The notes under the pieces: generated by a model
Seen by the model: only the letters and a program-made list of their open reading frames with translations
Told to the model about the DNA's origin: nothing
Database searches by the model: none
Shown: one piece after another, positions 60,976-64,000 of the stretch
Layout of the letters: every line of letters begins with the position of its first letter
How positions within the stretch are numbered: the stretch's first letter is position 1
Made by a program: the position numbers and the translations under genes
Source of the DNA: NORP240 sp965222175
Lineage (GTDB): Bacteria > Pseudomonadota > Gammaproteobacteria > Pseudomonadales > Pseudohongiellaceae
NCBI GenBank assembly: GCA_965222175.1
Contig: OZ244938.1
Span: 3,658,001 to 3,722,000, forward strand
Direction: 5' to 3'
Length of the DNA stretch: 64,000 nt

Positions 60976-62343
60976 GGTAGTGTCAAAAATGTTTCGCACT
61001 TTTTCCTCAGGGGCAGTCCCGGTTCTCGGTTAAGCCACTGAGTGAATGACCTCCTGGTCCATTTCCCTCAGCAACTTCATGTTCATGTACTTGCGGGTTC
61101 CCCACGAGGTAGCAGAGACATGCCGAAGTCTGGCAGCCACCAGCATCAATGCAGAGTGGCCGTCCGGGAAAGCGCCAACCACTTTTGTACGTCGCCTGGC
61201 TTCCTTCAGCAATCGTTCCATCGGATTGTTTGTCTTCAGTTTCAGCCAGTGCTGGGGTGGGTAGGCATAGTAAGCCAGGGTTTCGTGGATAGATTTCTCT
61301 ACCAGTTCCGCCGCTGCCCTCAGTTTCATTGCCTTCAGTTTTTCAACAACATCCCTGGCTTTACCCTCGGCCGCCTCGCGGCTCTCCTGGGCGTGGATAG
61401 CTTTGAGCATGGCTGCCACCTCCCTGACTTTTCCACTCGGCACCAGAGAGAATACGTTGCGATAAAAATGCACCGCACAGCGCTGCCAGTCTGCATCCGG
61501 ATACACTTCAGCGATTGATTCGACTAGGCCCAGGCAAGCGTCTGAGATGAACAGTCTGACGCCTTTGAGACCTCGCTTCTTCAATTCCTTGAGGAAGCCC
61601 AGCCAGCCAGATTTATCTTCCTTATGGCCTTCTGAGACGCCCAGAATGCGCCGATAGCCATCACTGTCTACACCAATGGCCGCCAGTACCGAGACATTCT
61701 TCACCTCGCCGCCCCAGCTGCGCTTGAGTACGATTCCATCAAGGTAAACATAGGCGAAATCTCCCTCAAGCGGTTGACTGCGCCAGCGTTCGATATGCTT
61801 GTAAACCTTCTGGTTGAGATTGGAAACTGTGCCTGACGAAACCCGAGTACCCCACAGGGCTTCGGTGATATCTTCTACCCGACGAACCGAGACGCCAGCG
61901 AGGTACATCTGAACAATGGCTTCCTCGATGGAAATATCCCGACGCCTATAGCGCTCAATAATGGCTGTCTCAAAGGTCTGTTTGCGGAGCTTGGGCACCT
62001 TGATCTCAACCTCTCCAGCTTTAGTGTGTAGCTTTCGCTTGTAGCTGCCGGCCCTGGAATCGACGCGGTCCGGGGAGTGTTCGTAGCGCTGGGCATTGCA
62101 AAGTTCATCGGCTTCAGCGTCCAGCATGGCATTCAGCGTTTCTTCAACGGTTCCCCGGACCATCTCATCCAGATGGCCGCGGATCTCGCTCTCGTCGATT
62201 CGTATCACCTTGCTCAGGGGTTTTGTGTTATCGTTTTTCATGGGTGGTTCCTCTGGTCTGGTCTGTTTATCTTGGTCGATTACAGTTTTATCAGACCGGG
62301 GCCACCCCCTTCAAAAAAATGTGCGAAAGATAATTTACGTTAT
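60976..62343 (-). mobile_element. IS256-family insertion sequence inside IS66 tnpA
   Basis: 1368 bp, flanked by a 9-bp direct repeat CCAGCTTTT (60967-60975 and 62344-62352), within the 8-9 bp typical of the family. The ends are imperfect inverted repeats with TTTCGCAC shared in both directions. One transposase gene fills the minus strand. It is nested in IS66, so it inserted later. Confidence 0.9.
61030..62241 (-). CDS. IS256-family transposase
   Basis: 403 residues, a full-length member. The catalytic DDE residues lie in AYVYLDGIVLKRSWGG, GVRLFISDACLGLVES and KTNNPMERLLKEARRRT. The family signature DWQRCAVHFYRNVFSLVP is present. An N-terminal segment of about 80 residues includes DEADELCNAQRYEHSPDR-like text. 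No stop or frameshift is seen, so the element may be active. Confidence 0.95.
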   Translation of the reverse strand: MKNDNTKPLSKVIRIDESEIRGHLDEMVRGTVEETLNAMLDAEADELCNAQRYEHSPDRVDSRAGSYKRKLHTKAGEVEIKVPKLRKQTFETAIIERYRRRDISIEEAIVQMYLAGVSVRRVEDITEALWGTRVSSGTVSNLNQKVYKHIERWRSQPLEGDFAYVYLDGIVLKRSWGGEVKNVSVLAAIGVDSDGYRRILGVSEGHKEDKSGWLGFLKELKKRGLKGVRLFISDACLGLVESIAEVYPDADWQRCAVHFYRNVFSLVPSGKVREVAAMLKAIHAQESREAAEGKARDVVEKLKAMKLRAAAELVEKSIHETLAYYAYPPQHWLKLKTNNPMERLLKEARRRTKVVGAFPDGHSALMLVAARLRHVSATSWGTRKYMNMKLLREMDQEVIHSVA

Positions 62344-62516
62344 CCAGCTTTTGTAGCACTACCGGTCAACACTGCGCAAGCACCACGGCCCAGTCCAAGT
62401 AATGGAGCGGACGAGCGTGTCCACCTGGAGATTCCCTTCCGTCAACAATCGATCAAAGTGAGCTGGCCAGTCTCTCAGTCGGATCGTTGTCTGGCACTGC
62501 TACGTGAACTGCTGCA

Positions 62517-62852
62517 GTGATCCGAGTTGACGAGATTTGGCTGGCCACCGAACCGCTGGATATGCGTGCCGGGCCGGACAAAGCCCTGGCCAGGGTGGTT
62601 CAGGTGTTCGGTAGCGCCAGACCACACTGTGCTTATGCTTTTACCAACAAGCGTGCCAACCGGATAAAGATTCTGGTGCACGATGGATTGGGACTGTGGC
62701 TGTGTGCCAGACGCCTCAACCGCGGCAAGTTCCACTGGGCTGAGCCCTGGCGTGGCAAGCACCATGTTGTTGATGAAGAAAAGCTTCAGGCGCTGGTTCA
62801 GGGGCTGCCCTGGCAGAGCCTGGGTGAAGCAGGTGTTATCCGCGCTTTGTAG
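62517..62852 (+). CDS. tnpB: IS66-family TnpB
   Basis: 111 residues from a GTG start overlapping the tnpA stop. It matches the IS66 Orf2/TnpB family: IRVDEIWLATEPLDMRAGPD, GLGLWLCARRLNRGKFHWAE and a LQALVQGLPWQ end. TnpB is needed for transposition, but its precise role is unclear. With tnpA split by an IS, its expression probably depends on other signals. tnpC follows 57 bp later. Confidence 0.92.
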   Translation: MIRVDEIWLATEPLDMRAGPDKALARVVQVFGSARPHCAYAFTNKRANRIKILVHDGLGLWLCARRLNRGKFHWAEPWRGKHHVVDEEKLQALVQGLPWQSLGEAGVIRAL

Positions 62853-62909
62853 ACCAACTGGCCGCACGATGAGGTCGCGCCGACAGAGCATTAGTGGCAT
62901 ACTGTGCCT

Positions 62910-64000
62910 ATGTCACAGCCTGACGTCAGCCAGCTTGATGCAGACCAATTACGAGCCCTTGCCGCCTCGTTGCTATCACGCCTCGCCGAGCAAGAGAATG
63001 CGCTGAAACAGCAGCAGGAGATACTGCAACATCGTACCGAACACTACGATCGCCTCAGCCAGCGTAACCACTTTCTCGAAACACTCAATGCAAAACTGAC
63101 TCACGAGATGGCGTTGCTCAAACGCCACCGCTTTGGCAAGCACAGTGAAAAACTGAACGTTCTGCAACGCACTCTACTTGAAGACATTGTCGATGCCGAC
63201 CTGGGTGGCATCGAGGCGGAACTGGAAGCGGCGAAGATCCATCCCACGCAGCCTGAACCGAAACAGCAACCCAAACGTGTGGCTCTGCCACCGGAGTTGC
63301 CACGCCGGCTAATCGAGCACGAGCCGGACAACACCCGGTGCCAGTGTGGCTGTCAGCTCCAGCGGATTGGCGAGGACGTCAGTGAGAAGCTGGACTATAC
63401 CCCCGGCGAGTTTACCGTTGAGCGGCACGTCCGTGGCAAATGGGTGTGTAAAGACTGCGAAACGCTGGTTCAGGCCCCGGTACCTGCGCACGTAATCGAC
63501 AAAGGGCTGCCCACTACCGGCCTGCTGGCTCAGGTGCTGGTGGCCAAGTACGCCGATCACCTGCCGCTGTACCGTCAGGAAAAGATCTTTGAGCGAGCCG
63601 GGCTGGCCATTCCCCGTTCCACGCTGGCCGAATGGGTAGGCCGCTGCGGTGTGGCGTTGCAGCCCCTAGCTGATGCCTTACGCGAGACCATCCTGAGCCA
63701 CCCAGTGGTTCATGCAGACGAGACGCCGGTGCCGATGCTGTCGCCGGGCAAGAAGAAAACCCACCGCGCCTATATCTGGGCCTACTGCACAATGCACAAT
63801 GCCCAGACCCGGGCAGTGGTCTATGACTTTGCGCCCAGCCGTGCCGGGGAACATGCCCGGGCCTTCCTGGGCGACTGGCAGGGCAAACTGGTCTGTGACG
63901 ACTACAGCGGCTACAAAGCCGGCTTCGGTCAGGGTATCACCGAGATCGGTTGTATGGCCCATGCCCGGCGCAAGTTCTTTGAGCTGCACGCTGCCAACAA
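62910..64000 (+). CDS. tnpC: IS66-family transposase TnpC, partial at window end
   Basis: The open frame from the ATG at 62910 continues past the end of the window (363 codons visible). It starts with a coiled coil (SQLDADQLRALAASLLSRLA, ENALKQQQEILQ). A zinc-finger segment follows, with CQCGCQLQRIGEDVSEKLDY and GKWVCKDCETL. The DDE domain begins with HPVVHADETPVPMLSPGKKK and VCDDYSGYKAGFGQG. It is the catalytic transposase of the IS66 element. Confidence 0.95.
   Translation, partial: MSQPDVSQLDADQLRALAASLLSRLAEQENALKQQQEILQHRTEHYDRLSQRNHFLETLNAKLTHEMALLKRHRFGKHSEKLNVLQRTLLEDIVDADLGGIEAELEAAKIHPTQPEPKQQPKRVALPPELPRRLIEHEPDNTRCQCGCQLQRIGEDVSEKLDYTPGEFTVERHVRGKWVCKDCETLVQAPVPAHVIDKGLPTTGLLAQVLVAKYADHLPLYRQEKIFERAGLAIPRSTLAEWVGRCGVALQPLADALRETILSHPVVHADETPVPMLSPGKKKTHRAYIWAYCTMHNAQTRAVVYDFAPSRAGEHARAFLGDWQGKLVCDDYSGYKAGFGQGITEIGCMAHARRKFFELHAAN

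Larger units (their letters stand above)
60772..62520 (+). pseudogene. tnpA: IS66 TnpA, split by IS256-family insertion
   Basis: The first part (60772-60975, 68 codons) is the IS66 TnpA helix-turn-helix protein: RRRRFSPDFKHKIVAACKEP and LNANLVHKWIRQAR. The remainder resumes at 62353 with VALPVNTAQAPRPSPSNGAD and ends SDRCLALLRELLQ at 62520. Removing the insertion and one copy of the 9-bp duplication gives a continuous 123-residue frame. Its stop overlaps the tnpB start (GTGA). Confidence 0.88.
60693..64000 (+). mobile_element. IS66-family element, left end and most of its genes (runs off the window)
   Basis: The left end begins GTAAGCGG, as in many IS66-family elements. The order tnpA-tnpB-tnpC on the plus strand is the IS66 layout, with tnpA split by an IS256-family insertion (60976-62343). 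tnpC is cut by the window end, so the right end and 8-bp target duplication cannot be seen. Confidence 0.85.

Overview
The window looks like a chromosomal segment of a gammaproteobacterium. The order (truncated dsbD)-aroQ-accB-accC-prmA-DUF3426-dusB-fis-purH-purD-coq7, followed by a Vfr/Crp-type regulator and a convergent trpG-trpD-trpC block, is the arrangement known from Pseudomonas and related marine groups. FabA/FabB unsaturated fatty acid synthesis and a Coq7 ubiquinone hydroxylase fit this. I cannot name the genus from sequence alone.

Layout. (1) 1-10.7 kb: accessory or lineage-specific genes. These are a His-rich secreted protein, a CopC-cupin fusion, a 1054-residue Ser/Thr kinase with a long helical-repeat tail, a beta-barrel outer membrane protein, a hotdog thioesterase, and a PQQ dehydrogenase with its own cytochrome c domain next to a CHRD protein. 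(2) 10.8-16.8 kb: a decayed island flanked by a 38-bp direct repeat. One repeat copy is the 3' half of an intact tRNA-Thr(TGT). Inside are an IS91-type transposase fragment fused to a broken amidohydrolase, an intact RND exporter, and broken olsB-like and CDP-glycerol-transferase-like genes. Two degenerate tRNA copies lie in a 101-bp tandem repeat on the other side of the tRNA. (3) 17-25 kb: sugar-phosphate metabolism and surface-polysaccharide precursors (pgi, phosphomannomutase, galU, manC), plus MOSC, DUF411 and GNAT genes. (4) 25.6-47.3 kb: the dense core region, with fatty acid synthesis, acetyl-CoA carboxylase subunits, protein methylation, tRNA modification, Fis, purine synthesis, ubiquinone synthesis, Vfr and tryptophan synthesis. 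(5) 47.3-64 kb: a visibly more AT-rich accessory island of unrecognised secreted or membrane-anchored proteins, broken up by IS elements.

IS history. An IS3-family element with 3-bp target duplications sits inside a secreted-protein gene, and removing it restores one 408-residue frame. An IS66-family element starts at about 60.69 kb and runs off the window. Its tnpA is split by an IS256-family element with a 9-bp duplication, again restorable in frame. A second IS91-type fragment at 50.73 kb covers the part of the transposase that follows the fragment at 11.1 kb.

Most interesting points: the tRNA-Thr-flanked relic island, the dsbD gene reduced to its periplasmic alpha domain and ending in an octamer tandem repeat, the IS insertions that could be cleanly reversed, a conserved gene with a -1 frame change at a T6 run, two small inverted-repeat families scattered over core and accessory DNA, an 18-bp perfect palindrome in the vfr leader, and orphan genes at 58-60.7 kb followed by a shared 3' repeat. 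I found no CRISPR array, no recognisable defence operon, and no integrase within the window.
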